In this document: positions 49,501 to 60,316 of the stretch, in pieces
Position numbering within the stretch: the first letter of the stretch is position 1
Layout of the letters: each line of letters starts with the position of its first letter
DNA from: Welwitschia mirabilis
Lineage: Eukaryota; Gnetophyta; Gnetopsida; Welwitschiales
DNA: 64,000 bases
Assembly (NCBI GenBank): GCA_051453625.1
Contig: JBOZIK010000001.1
Location: forward strand, 156,654,879-156,718,878
Direction of reading: 5' to 3'
The notes under the pieces: generated by a model
What the model was told of the DNA's origin: nothing
The model's input: only the letters and a program-made list of their open reading frames with translations
Database searches by the model: none
Made by a program: the position numbers and the translations under genes

Positions 49501-49575
49501 TACAGTTAATTCATAAGTCATACATGTCATTTTTGTCTTCTTCTTCTCTAAAGTCGGACAACCTTGATGAGTTAA

Positions 49576-50529
49576 TTAGAAATGTATAGCAAGAGGAGTA
49601 CAAATAGATTTACAATCTACTATGTTAAAATGTTTTAAAACTTTACTAATATATTCATATTGACTTAACCATAACCTATGATATGACCTATCTCTAATAA
49701 TTGTCATTATAAGGATTTTTTTTTTTACTAGTTCAAGATCTTTAATGGAAACAATCTTGGATATTTCATGCTTCAATCTTTTGATTTTTTTCTTGTTATT
49801 TCCAGTAACCAACATATCATTAACATATAACATAATAATAACAATCATACTTAAAGCACTAATGTAAAGATACACACAATGATCATAATCACATTTGGAG
49901 TATCCATGTTTCTGCATAATATCATCAAACTTCTTGTACCATTAACGAGATGCTTGTTTTAAGTCATAAAGAGACTTCTTCAACCTATAAACTAGATTTC
50001 TATTTTCCATTTCCAAATATTCTAGTACATGCATATAAATTTCCTCTTGTAAATCACCATGCATAAAAGTTTTTTTAATGTATAATTGCTCTAACTCCCA
50101 TATCTAAACAAACAACCATGCCAAACAAAATCCAAATAGATATGTGTTTCATAATAGGTGAGAAAACTACTATAAAATTAGTACCTATTTTTTGGATTTA
50201 TTCTTTCACCATCAATCATGCTTTGTAATGTTATTAATCATTAGCCTCTTATTTGATAACATACACCCACCTAGATCTTAGTAGTATTTTCCCTTCAGGT
50301 AAGGAAAACAAATTTCAAGTATGATTTTATTCAAGGGATTTTATTTCTTCTTCCATGATAACTTTCCATTTATGAGATTCAAAAGAAAAAATAGCTTATT
50401 CAAAGGATTCAAGTTCTTCATTATCTGTAAACAACACATAATATAAAGATGGAGAATACCTTTTAATTTTCTTGGTAATTTTGGTGGATCTATGAATCCA
50501 ATGAACTGGAGTTTGAGTTCCATCATCAT
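49576..50529 (-). pseudogene. copia-2 reverse transcriptase pseudogene
   Basis: The N-terminal part (about 50529-50230) reads as a frame with RYSPSLYYVL, MEEEIKSLE and LPEGKILLRSRWVYVIK, standard for copia RT. The C-terminal open piece 49917-49576 (113 codons) holds KHGYSKCDYDHCVYLY, then YVNDMLVTGN, then SQYEYISKVLKHFNIVDCKS. The catalytic YVDD box reads YVND, losing the first Asp by G-to-A. Between the pieces the frame is broken. Confidence 0.9.
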
Positions 50530-50682
50530 CAGACTTAGATTTAGTTTCAGAACTTAATCTTTCCTCTTTAGGCTAGTTTAGTTCAGGTTGATCATTTTTC
50601 CCATGTGTATTATGCTTTTTGTCATTATCAATTTATTTAAGCTTGTGTAGGGTGCAAGAATTAGAACTTTCCTTTTGCTGAA

Positions 50683-51629
50683 TCACATTTGTGATCTATA
50701 AAACATTGCATCTTCTCTAAATTCAATTTCACATGGTATAATAGTTCTATGTGCCATAAGATTCCAAAGCCTATATCTAAAATCATCTCTGTCGTAGCTA
50801 AGAAAAACACACTTCCTATCATATTCTTTTAGTTTTTCTATACCCTGCAAATGGACATACACCTCACATCCAAAAATGCACATGTAAAATAAAGAAAGAG
50901 AACTCTCACTCTAAATAGATTTGTAATATCACCATCTAAGACTAAATAAGAAGAATGATCAACTAAATAGGTAGCTGTTCTAGCAGCTTTTATCCAAAAT
51001 TTCTTAAGTACAATAGATTGAAAAAACATGGATGTAATTCTATCAATAATTATATGATTATATCTTTTTACAACATCATTATTTTGTGGTATTCCTAGTG
51101 GTGTTTTGGTATGTATAATTCTAGCATACTTACAAAATTTAGAAATCTTATGAGTGATGTATTCACCTCCATTATCAATGATAAGACACTTTATTTTACA
51201 ACTAGATAGATTTTTCATTCTGGCTTTAAACTCCTTGAACTTTTTTAATGCTTGACTTTTGGAAGGCATAAAATAAATCCATGTTCTTCTGCTAAATCTA
51301 TCAATGAACATAATGAAATATGATGCACCACCTAAAGACATGACCTGCATTAGATTAATAATATCAAAATACACTATATCAAGTTTTTCTACATCTCTAT
51401 CTAAAATAGATTTCTTAAAATAAATACACTTATTTTTACCAATAGTACAATCATGACAAAAATCTAGACAAATTAAAGAAAACCTAGGTATTAAGTTCTT
51501 AGAAACAAGTACCTGCATTCTAGTTTTGCTAAGGTGACCAATTTTGTGATGCCATAAAAAAACATCATTGTCTAAAATTGTAATGATAACATATCTTTTA
51601 ATTGCATGTGCTCTTAATGTATACAACAT
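50683..51629 (-). pseudogene. copia-2 integrase, 263-codon open piece with lost catalytic Glu
   Basis: Integrase inserts the element's cDNA. The open frame 51629-50838 has the pre-integrase zinc site LWHHKIGHLS...CHDCTIGK (residues about 26-66), then DIVYFDI (first Asp, about 90), then SYFIMFIDRFSRRTWIYF, then IIDNGGEYI (second Asp, about 150), then GIPQNNDVVKRYN (about 178-190). The family has NGVxER in the last motif, so the third catalytic residue, Glu, is Lys here (G-to-A). An overlapping frame (50883-50683) carries the C-terminal FGCEVYVHLQG and DDFRYRLWN blocks. It is the longest intact coding relic in the window. Confidence 0.92.
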
Positions 51630-52065
51630 CCCTTATTTCTTATCATGCATTAGTGTTATCACACCTTTGCTAGATTTCCATCTTCTATTAACATGAGTAA
51701 TTTTACAATCGGAAGTATTCAACTATCTAGAAGAGATCAAGTTCTTTGCAATACCTAAAACATGGTAAAAGTTCCTTAATCTTGCACTCTATCTTAAAAT
51801 AATAGCACTAATTCCTTCAACAATGCATGATCTATCATCTCTTAGGAAGACTTTTCTTCTAAAAAAAGACTTGTAATCAGAAAAATATTCTTTATATGAA
51901 CAAACATAGAAGAAAGCCCCTAAATGTAGAATTCATACATCAGGAGTAGAGTACATAAAGACATCTCCATCTCCATCTCTAGTAATTAGATAACTGAAAC
52001 ATCTGCTTCAGATTCTACTTGTTCTTATCTATTGTTCTGAGGTCTTTTATCTTTTTTATTATTTT

Positions 52066-52790
52066 TCAACATATAAAATTCCTTGCATAGATGACCATTC
52101 TTCTTAAAATGCTAGCAAAAAACTTCACTTCTACTAACAAATTTACCTTGACTCTTGCTATGCCCATGGACTTATTTCTTTTGTATAAATGACTCTTTAT
52201 AATAGTTAAGACTTCACTAGGGGCATATACAATTTTAATCTTATCTACATTTAGCAACTTTAAAATAATAATATTAAGATATGGCTGAAAGTAGTAGTTA
52301 ATGTAGTCCAATCTATTTTCCAAGATTCTACTAAGGAATGTAACACAATAAAAACCCAAAGATATTCTTTAAAATTTATATCTAAACCATCGATCTAAGA
52401 AGATAAGCCATCCATCTCATCCAAATAACTTTGCAAAGACATTATTTCCTTCATTTTAATCTTGAAAACCTTATCAATCATATAATATTTATTCATCCAA
52501 ATGGATTGGTCATACCTTTCATTCAAATTTTTTCACAAGACATGTGCCTTGGTGATTTCTCTATACATTTCAGTATACCATTGTCAAGACATGGACGGAT
52601 TGTGGTGAGAGCTTTTTGATTGAGTTTTTCCCATTTTTCATTAGGTTATTTCTTCAACCAGTCAGCATTTGACAATCTGAATGCTGCTTTTTCTTTAACC
52701 TTTGATTTGAGGATAATATCACAATCCTTTAAAGTAAAAACATCCTCCATTAGGATTTTCTAATATTTCTAGTTCTCTACTATAATCAAT
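52066..52790 (-). pseudogene. copia-2 gag pseudogene
   Basis: The minus strand from about 52760 reads LMEDVFTLKDCDIILKSK, then AAFRLSNADWLKK, then WEKLNQKALTTIRPCLDN, all standard for the N-terminal half of copia gag. A degraded zinc knuckle (HFKKNGHLCKEF, last Cys lost) lies near 52130-52090. The middle is frameshifted. The start resembles copia-1 gag, so the two are relatives. Confidence 0.85.
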
Positions 52791-52829
52791 CTATCTATTG
52801 TTGATAAGTGTTACATCCTATACAAATCC

Positions 52830-53211
52830 TAGTACTTCAATCTACAATCCCCAAAACTTCAAATGAAATAATAAGCAAAATATCACAACACACAGATTTA
52901 TGTGGAAAACCGTTATGGGAAAAACCATGGAAAGCAGGCAGATCTCTTAATCTTATTCAAAGATAAAAAATAACCATGATACAAAATAAAACCCTAAGTA
53001 ACCTTTAAATAGGTTTAGGGTTTCAAGCCGAGACACTCTAGAAATCTTCTTCCCTTTTTCTTTTCATTCCTTTTTTTTAAAATTTAAATACCCTAAGGAG
53101 TTAAAACATAACCTTATTTTACAATATTACAAATAAGAAGGAGGGCGGAGTTAATGTTAAAACATAACATTACTATATAAAGAATACAAATTTGGCTTCA
53201 CTTTTTCAACA
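52830..53211 (-). repeat. copia-2 5' LTR
   Basis: Ends TTTTCAACA at 53211 and aligns with 48399-48774; the inner edge is near 52830, where TG has become TA. TATA-like sequence lies at 53091-53100. A primer site next to 52830 is too decayed to be certain (TTGTATAGGATG on the minus strand, about 7 of 12 matching TGGTATCAGAGC). Confidence 0.75.
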
Positions 53212-53480
53212 GTTCCACAACTCATGCACAGATTATGCATCTTACACATTTGTAAGCACAAAATAATCCAGATACTATCAAATAACTACCAGAGCCTTTT
53301 TGTCCATTGTAGTGCATTTACAAATTTTACCAAAAATAGGTCTTGCACTTGGTTCATAGATAAGTGATTCAAGATCTCTCATTCATGTAAAAAATTCTTA
53401 AATTTAATCTCCTAAACCTCATAATTTTGGCTATTAAGTTTATCCACAATGACAATTATCTCCTTCATTATGCATAACAA
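53212..53480 (-). pseudogene. copia-3 gag, N-terminal part
   Basis: The minus strand reads KLNSQNYEV*EIKFKNFLHE near 53450-53390 (family: KLxxxNYxxWKxxMxxxL) and, after a frame change, MDKKALVVI and VHELWN at the very edge of copia-2. The next residues, KLKNL, are found on the other side at 48393 downward. Confidence 0.75.
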
Positions 53481-53740
53481 ATCCCACTAAAATAGAAATG
53501 TTGGATTTGTAATTAAAAAAATATTTACTAATACTAAAAGAGGATTAAACACAAATGTTGAAAAAGTATATGGATGTCCATGATATAGTCATATAGACAC
53601 CCAAAATGTTTTGAACACAAGTATGAAGCACACATTCATGCTACCTACACACTATTATGTAGAACTCCTCTACTTTGCATTGCTTGCAAACCAATAACTG
53701 CTTAGAGTAATTCTTAAAATGAAGAACTTCAAAAACACTA

Positions 53741-53752
53741 GATTTAATACTA
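53741..53752 (-). other. copia-3 primer-binding site candidate
   Basis: Minus strand TAGTATTAAATC resembles TGGTATCAGAGC with several transitions. It lies about 18 bases inside the LTR edge chosen here, so either that edge or this site may be wrong. Confidence 0.4.
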
Positions 53753-53770
53753 GTTGTTATGAAAACACAT

Positions 53771-54154
53771 TGGAAAATGGCAACACAATCGTAATAAAAG
53801 AAATAAAAACAACAAATGTAGAAAAAAATTTAATGTAATTTGCGCCCTTTCTACGGTACCTTGATAAAGTAGTTCAACCCACTATTAGACTAGGACAATG
53901 TAAAGATACAAATGATATTAGATAGCTAAAGTAAGAGTAAAAAACCTCATACATCTTATACTAACCTATGCCTTCTTTTAAAGATTAATTTTAGTGTAAA
54001 AGCCCTAAATTAACCATAAGCTAACTTAACCACAACTCACATACAATAATAAATACTCATTTAAAACATTTAAAGGGGTGAACTCTTAAGTAAACAAAAT
54101 AAACAAAATGGAGCAATAATAAAAAGGAAAGATTTGACTTCACTTTTTCTAACA
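53771..54154 (-). repeat. copia-3 5' LTR
   Basis: Aligns with 46840-47368, has TG at 53771 and ends TCTAACA at 54154. It carries one copy of the ACATTTAAAG unit that is tripled in the partner. Confidence 0.7.
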
Positions 54155-54353
54155 TATTTGAATTTTCAAAGAAAGAACAATGAAGTATTTATCTTGAGTG
54201 CATTTGAAAGATCATTATGCTAGAACAATGCTTTTTTCTTTTGAACTAACCTTTTATGATACTATGATTATTGATTGTAAGGCATTATTAGAGGTATTAT
54301 AGGATTTTTAAGTCCATTTTCATTGAGATGTAGAAGCATTTATTTATTATAAC

Positions 54354-54706
54354 TATTAGAATTTGATTGAGTTAATTAATATTTTAAACATTACTTTGTA
54401 AATTTAAATATATGACATGAAATTGATTAGTGCATGCATTCAAATAAGTCATTGAGATTATTTGTGCTTAAAAATGGGAAGCAAAATTCTTGAGGAGAGA
54501 CTTGTGGATAAAAAGAAAAAATTAAAGAGAGATTTGAGATACTCCTAATGTATAAATCAAATTAAGAATTAACGAAAAATAGTACCTCACCATTTACCCT
54601 AGTTTGGACTAGGATGAGAATTCATGCCCTTGAAAGTTAATTCTATTCTATTTTTTTCCTCTTAATTTCTTTCAATGATGCCCTTTAAATGCTTCCAACA
54701 CCAACA
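54354..54706 (+). repeat. 5' LTR of the short element
   Basis: Starts TATTAGAATTT (the TG of the partner has become TA) and ends CCAACA, followed by two bases and the primer site. Aligns well with 56676-57025. Confidence 0.85.
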
Positions 54707-54708
54707 GA

Positions 54709-54720
54709 TGATATCAGAGT
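54709..54720 (+). other. primer-binding site of the short element
   Basis: TGATATCAGAGT matches TGGTATCAGAGC, complementary to the 3' end of initiator Met tRNA, with two transitions. Confidence 0.85.
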
Positions 54721-55466
54721 GGCCTAGGAAATGGCTTAATCACTAGCCTTGGAATCCTGATTTATTGAATTTTTTAATTTAAAAATTTTAATGTAGAAAT
54801 TTATTGCAGAATTCAGAGGAGTTAAAGTAGTTCAAGGATGTTACTTGGGAGATACTAGTTATGCAAGCAGTGCCAAATCTTATAAACATTTTTCTATTTC
54901 TAAGGCCTTTGAATATGTGGGGCTTGCATCGAAGATTCGTAAAAGTCTTTCAGAGACCTTACAAAATGTTAGACACACTTAGTGATAAAAAATATGTTAC
55001 AAAATGTAGACCATGAATAAGATAATCTACTCTCGATGCTTTTGGACATCACTAATAAAGGTCTAGATCATAAAAAAATCCTTGCTTTATCTTGCAGACA
55101 TGTTTGTTACAGGCACTGATATGGTTACCATGACTATGAAATGGACAATGGCGAAGCTAATGAAGAATTTAAATCTTACAAGAAGATCCTAAAAGAGCTA
55201 GATGATGGTGTCGATAGAGAAAAAAACCAAACAAAGAAGATGCAAACAAGAAAATCTAGTCTACTTATTATTGATTGTTTCGTAGACGATTTAAAGAAAA
55301 ATGATACATACATTTACTCTTTACAGAGAAAACCTAGTCTATGATATAATTACATAGGAAGCAATGAGAAAATAGAAGGTTGTTCAAGTTTTTTATGTTT
55401 TTGTTTTTCATTGGATAGTTGAAGCATGTCAGATATACAATAACTTCAAAATTATTTTACATTATT

Positions 55467-55487
55467 NNNNNNNNNNNNNNNNNNNNN
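55467..55487. other. assembly gap (21 N)
   Basis: A short gap inside the short LTR element. Confidence 0.95.
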
Positions 55488-56167
55488 ATAGATATATCCT
55501 TTATTTATAATTTGATTATGATACATTCCTCCTCATTCTTGGATTTAACTAAGAGACTTTCATATTTCACTTGACTAGGCTGTTCTTGATCTTACATAGA
55601 GCAGATAAACATATTGAGCTTTATGATTACACAATTTCAAAGCACTTGTAGGTGTTGATTAATGCTCAGACAATCAAAAGGTTTGAAAGAATGCCAAACT
55701 GAATGATTCAGAGTAGAGTCAAAGCAAATAAATCCTAATTATAAAGTAGATTTGTGAAAAGGGGCAATCAAAGTAAAGGTAATAACACATGAAATCTGAT
55801 CTACTTGAAATAAAGAATATCGATTTTGACGTAAAATTTATATGATATTTATATAATAGATCTATGACTCACAAAATTATTTTTTGAATAATTAAAGAAG
55901 AATACAAAATGGCACATTCCTCTAGTTTATTCATGTTCATTTTACATAATCTAGTAATTCTTGAGGTTTTTCTTTCTGATTCTTAAAATTTTCCACTTTC
56001 CCACTTTTCTTCCTTGCATGCTAGGAGGATAACCAATGTAGAATGCATCGGTGATAAGCATACCAAAAATTTTTTGATGGATTCAGATGAGTTCATAGTA
56101 AAAGGTAATCTTGATTAACATATAGCTAGATTTTTAATACAGTAGGATAGATGTCATGTCCATGTTT

Positions 56168-56177
56168 NNNNNNNNNN
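56168..56177. other. assembly gap (10 N)
   Basis: A short gap inside the short LTR element. Confidence 0.95.
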
Positions 56178-56661
56178 TTCTTCAGAAGGTATTCTTTAGA
56201 GAATCAGACATACATTGTGAAGTTGATATTCTATAATCATTTAATGCATGTACCTGAGGAAGTATAACTTTACTATGTAATATGCACCTTTTTTCATTTA
56301 GCTTAATACCCCTTTCATTGGATTTGATTTAATGCTTTTGGAACATTATTCCTAAGTATGCTTAGTAAGTTTAAGTGATTTGCATTAATATGTGATATGT
56401 TTTTGTGACGAGTTTATATAAACATTTGATATTTGGGGATTAAATTTACCAACTCCCTTTATAAAAATCATATCCTTTCATTTGATCTTTTTAATTTTTT
56501 TCCTATTTAATTTGGCTATGTGCCTTATTGGCTTAGTGCCTGATGTAGTGCCTACCTTGATGGCTTATGGTTGGCTTAGTGCCTTCTAAATGAATTACTA
56601 GGGTTACATGAGATTGATGAATTTTATAATGTATGTTCATGATTAACATTATTGATACAAC

Positions 56662-56675
56662 ATTAAGGGGGGTTT
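56662..56675 (+). other. polypurine tract of the short element
   Basis: ATTAAGGGGGGTTT directly precedes the TGTTAG start of the 3' LTR. Confidence 0.75.
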
Positions 56676-57025
56676 TGTTAGAATTTAATTAAGTTAATTA
56701 ATATTTTAAACATTACTTTGTACATTTGAATGCATGATATGAAATTGAATAGTGCATGTATTTAAATAATTCATTGAGATTATTTATGCTTAAAAAGGAT
56801 AAGTAAAATTCTTGAGTAGAGACTTATGGATTAAGAGAAAGAATTAAGGAGAGATTTGAAATTACCTTATGTATAAATCAAATTAAGAATTAACGAAAAA
56901 TAACAACCCATCATTTGCCTTAGTTTGACCTAGGGTAATGACTCATGCCATTGGAAGTTAATTCTATTTTAAGTTTTCTCTTAATTTCTTTTTTGTATGC
57001 CCTTTACATGCTTCCAACAACAATC
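56676..57025 (+). repeat. 3' LTR of the short element
   Basis: Starts TGTTAGAATTTAATT and aligns with 54354-54706 to the end. The right edge was chosen by equal length and the possible CTAAC duplication. Confidence 0.85.
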
Positions 57026-57499
57026 CTAACTATAGAGAAAAACTAATAAAAGTAAAATTATAAAGCTATAAGTTTTAAGATGTCCCTTTGTTTCATAGGA
57101 TCATGTTCAGTAAGATGCCCTATCCTTGACTAAGACATACTTCTTTTTGCATTAAATAAAAATATATTGCTTTTGATTAATTATTAAGGCTAGTTCTTAT
57201 TAGAATTACTAAGTAACATGACTTATTCAAGGGCTAGCAAGATTGTTAAAAATATAATGAAAGTGAATGTAAATTAATCAATCTCATTTGAGTAAATAAC
57301 TAATATGCTTAGAAAATTAAGTAACTTTTAGAGACAATGTCATTTGCATAGACAATGAAGGTAGTTTACATGAAATTAATATGAAATAGCTTAAAAGAAT
57401 GATGCTTGAAAAATGACAAGAATTTAGATACACAACTAAGATCACATAGCTTATGTACATCTATTTGTGTGAGTATAGTGCAGCAGATTTAAATTAGGT

Positions 57500-58460
57500 A
57501 AGAACATAGTATCATTCTTCCACAAGGATATATATGCAGTAAGTTAATAAAAAGTAATACAATTATCCTCAACTAATATAAGACCCAAATAAAATAAAAA
57601 TTATAATTTGGAAATTTTAATGATCTTTAATTGATGTCATAAGGGATTAAATGTGTTCTAAAGGTTTAGCTGATTTGTATGATGCTCCACATTTATTCCA
57701 ATGACTTTTGTATTCCCAAAACATAAACTAAGACATTAAGTCATTAAGGCTTGGGTTTGAAGGCATAATCTCACCCACCACATAAATGTTGGTGAGTTAC
57801 TCAGTCCCCCTGATCTTTCATAACCCTTCATAAGCATGGAAAATATGGACAATTGTGTATAAGATTCATCAAACAATAGTGACTAAAGATCACAGAAGTA
57901 ACCTCAAGAAACTTACTTGGTAATGAAAAAAAATGATAAATAAGCAGTATCACCTAAATATTTCTAATACCAAATTAATGCACATTAACAATAAAAGTAT
58001 GACAAGCTAATCTTATATTAAAATTTGAGATATACATTACATTAATAAAGAGAAGTGGAGTGAGTAAACTCCTCAACTAGCCTTAGAGCAAATTAGTCCC
58101 TGAGGGAGATGATTAGAATGCTGTAACATCCTAGTGATCCAAGTCTTCCCACCATGTTTTTCCAACCAAAAGATCCATTACAATTAGGGCTCAAGGCCCT
58201 TTTATAGATTGGGGAAGGCTTGAAGAGCTTTTCCATGATGTAGTTGATGGATAGTTACATAAGGAGCATTACATTTGAGTAGATACTTAAGGAGGAAGTT
58301 ATAAATATTTGGCATATAGCCTTAAAGGAGGATTATTTATCTTCTAATGCAAAAAAGGCAATGACATGTTCTTTGACTAGTGATGTAGCTACCAATGGAT
58401 GCCATGTCATGTGTCTTTCATGTAATCATCCTCATTGCTACCATATCTCACTGCGATATA
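57500..58460 (+). repeat. dispersed repeat family, copy 2 (LTR-like)
   Basis: Partner of 9165-10115, with the same order of landmarks including ATCATTCTTCCACAAGGATA near 57512, CCCTTTTATAG near 58198 and the GCCATGTCATG block near 58402. Between them the copies are hard to align by eye. Confidence 0.45.
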
Positions 58461-59300
58461 TTACTTTTATCATATATCATATTTTGTAAACCTTAATTAC
58501 TTGGATATTAAGTATATTAAGCTTTTAATTAGATGATAAATTACTCTTTTTTAAAAGCCTTATCAAAATAAGAAGGTATCCTAAATTAATCTTAGTTTGT
58601 AATTTTCATAATTCAACATGAAAATGATAATATTTATGTTAGAATATTATTATGAGAAAATATATTCAAACATTTAAAATTAGATAACCTCATTTTGTAA
58701 GGAATTAAAATCACATGATAAAACTAATAAATTAAAAATTTCAAGAGAATATAATAATATATTTTACATCTTATTTACTCATTTAAATTCTTAGTAAATG
58801 TGATAGGCATGTTATAAAGTGAGTAAACATTTTCTTTCTTGTGTTATGTGTTTGATAGATTTTACACATTATGAAAGAAATGAGCATGCAAACAAATACA
58901 TGCATTCTTACCTAGAATCAAGAATGATAAATGAGTATATTTACTCTACCATAACCTTTATGTTCTTGAGATGTGTAAGAGAACTTACTTTATAGCATAC
59001 TAATTGTTTTATTCATTGAAATTATAGAGTTTATCCTATTATGCCATATGACAATTTTGAAATTTGTGCATTTACTCCTTTGATGCATGTCTTGAATGAA
59101 TTAAACTTACTTATGAACCTATGAAAGATTAAGATGAGATAGCATAAGAAAATGATGCATGTAATTAATCTCAATAATTAAAGCAAGAAGATTACTCATC
59201 CTAAGTAGGTGCGTGAGTCATTTATTTAATTTATTTTTGTATTCTAATATCACTTATTACCCAACACATTTATTAATGTTAAATCATGTAATCTTGTGAT
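58461..59300. other. AT-rich intergenic sequence, nothing recognised
   Basis: No gene or repeat unit is supported. Confidence 0.4.
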
Positions 59301-59324
59301 CTTGAACTATGTGCCTTCGTTTAT

Positions 59325-59334
59325 CTATATATAG
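59325..59334 (+). promoter_or_regulatory. possible core promoter (TATA box) of an LTR or gene
   Basis: CTATATATAG is followed by GAGCTC, a pyrimidine-rich initiator-like stretch (TTTTCCTCTCTTAC) about 10-20 bases later, and a pyrimidine-rich leader to about 59440. The layout fits a plant TATA promoter. About 270 bp downstream lies the repeat block at 59600-59735, so an LTR promoter is the likelier source. No ORF follows. Confidence 0.35.
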
Positions 59335-59599
59335 AGCTCTTTTCCTCTCTTACAAAGAGGAGATATTTTTTATTTTTCCATGTAAGTGCATTTTCTTTTT
59401 TCATCTCTCTATTTCTTTTATTCTCTTTCTTGTGGAGCTTAAAGCTAAGGGACTCTGGAGATTCCTTCATTAATCTTAAACTCTCAAAGACTTATTAATC
59501 TTCCTAAGTAAGTTCTTTACTCTTATTGTCGATATGATATCTTTTTAAGATTCTAAAGAAATAATGTCATATTGCATTAAGGAATTATTTATGGTTTTT

Positions 59600-59735
59600 A
59601 TACAATTATATTATAAAATATTATTCCCTCCCATTTTCTCTCACCAAGACACTGGGAAGATATGAGGGATCCCTTATGCTTGGGGATAGAGATTACTAAT
59701 GGATGATTATGGCCAAGTAACTAGGGGTTTCATTA
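59600..59735 (+). repeat. dispersed repeat, copy 2 (pair with 23265-23412)
   Basis: Carries ATTCCCTCCCATT, CACCAAGACA, GGGATCCCTT and ACTAATGGATGATTATGGCC in the same order and orientation as the first copy. Confidence 0.7.
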
Positions 59736-60316
59736 TTAAAAAAAGGAAATTAGTGTATCAATGTTTGTTTTAAGATTATATTTTTATCTATTATGCATTA
59801 AGTCTTTCTTATTAAGGGCAAAGTCTAATCCTAAAAAATCTCTTCTAGGCTAGTACTCTTTCATGGTAATCCTAAGGCTCATAGCAAAATGTCTTTTTTT
59901 GAATTGATTTGGTTTTTCCTACAATGATGTGATTTAGTAATTTAGTTAAGATATCCTACAGATAATTAATTATTACATTCATTAATTTACTAATCTAAAT
60001 TATTGCATAATTAATTATAGAGACTTTACCATATTTTTTATGGTAAAAATTTAAATTTCCAAAATAGAGGCATAGCTTAAAAACATTATAGTTTATTAAT
60101 TAGTAGGTATTAATTTGTGAAAACTTTTTTGTAAGTATAAGATTGTGTTATAAACATTAAAACATAAAAATAATATTTTTTAATGTGTAATTATTTTTAA
60201 AAATTTTATTTGTTAAAATAAATTTGAAAATAAATGTAGAAAATAGTAAGCAATTAATTTACATTTCTATAACTATTTGTTAAGATATTTACAAACTTGA
60301 GCATTCTAAGTTATAA
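59736..60316. other. AT-rich sequence, nothing recognised
   Basis: Very AT-rich, ending at an N gap. Confidence 0.4.

Larger units (their letters stand above)
48399..53211 (-). mobile_element. copia-2: complete but dead Ty1/copia element nested in copia-3
   Basis: A 4.8 kb minus-strand element with both LTRs (about 52830-53211 and 48399-48774), gag, protease region, integrase, RT and RNase H in copia order. The LTRs are roughly 85% identical by eye, so the insertion is old. Coding parts carry stops and at least two lost catalytic residues (integrase Glu, RT Asp). It sits inside the gag of copia-3 with a 5 bp target duplication. Confidence 0.9.
46840..54154 (-). mobile_element. copia-3: gag-only Ty1/copia element, split by copia-2
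   Basis: The outer minus-strand element has its 5' LTR at about 53771-54154, a primer-like site at 53741-53752, the first part of gag at about 53480-53212, the nested copia-2 (48399-53211), the rest of gag at 48398 to about 47900, a degraded protease-like piece near 47720, and its 3' LTR at about 46840-47368. Integrase and RT are absent: only about 500 bp separate gag from the 3' LTR. Candidate target duplication is AATTT (46835-46839) and TATTT (54155-54159), four of five matching. Its own deletion could predate or postdate the copia-2 insertion. Confidence 0.75.
54354..57025 (+). mobile_element. short non-autonomous LTR retrotransposon
   Basis: Two direct LTRs of about 350 bp (54354-54706 and 56676-57025) flank about 2 kb. 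It has a primer site TGATATCAGAGT at 54709-54720 and a polypurine tract at 56662-56675, so orientation is plus. Possible target duplication is ATAAC (54349-54353) and CTAAC (57026-57030). No gag or pol motif is visible. The 67-codon frame at 55141-55344 is acidic-basic and unidentified. The LTR start TGTTAG and the iMet primer site fit a copia relative that relied on other elements' proteins. Two short gaps lie inside. Confidence 0.85.

Noticed and set aside
52790-52830. Primer-binding site of copia-2
   Set aside because: The best minus-strand match to TGGTATCAGAGC is only about 7 of 12, so it is not listed as a separate feature.
55141-55344. 67-codon frame inside the short LTR element as a possible gag
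   Set aside because: No gag motif and no partner in the other elements; kept only as a note in the element entry.
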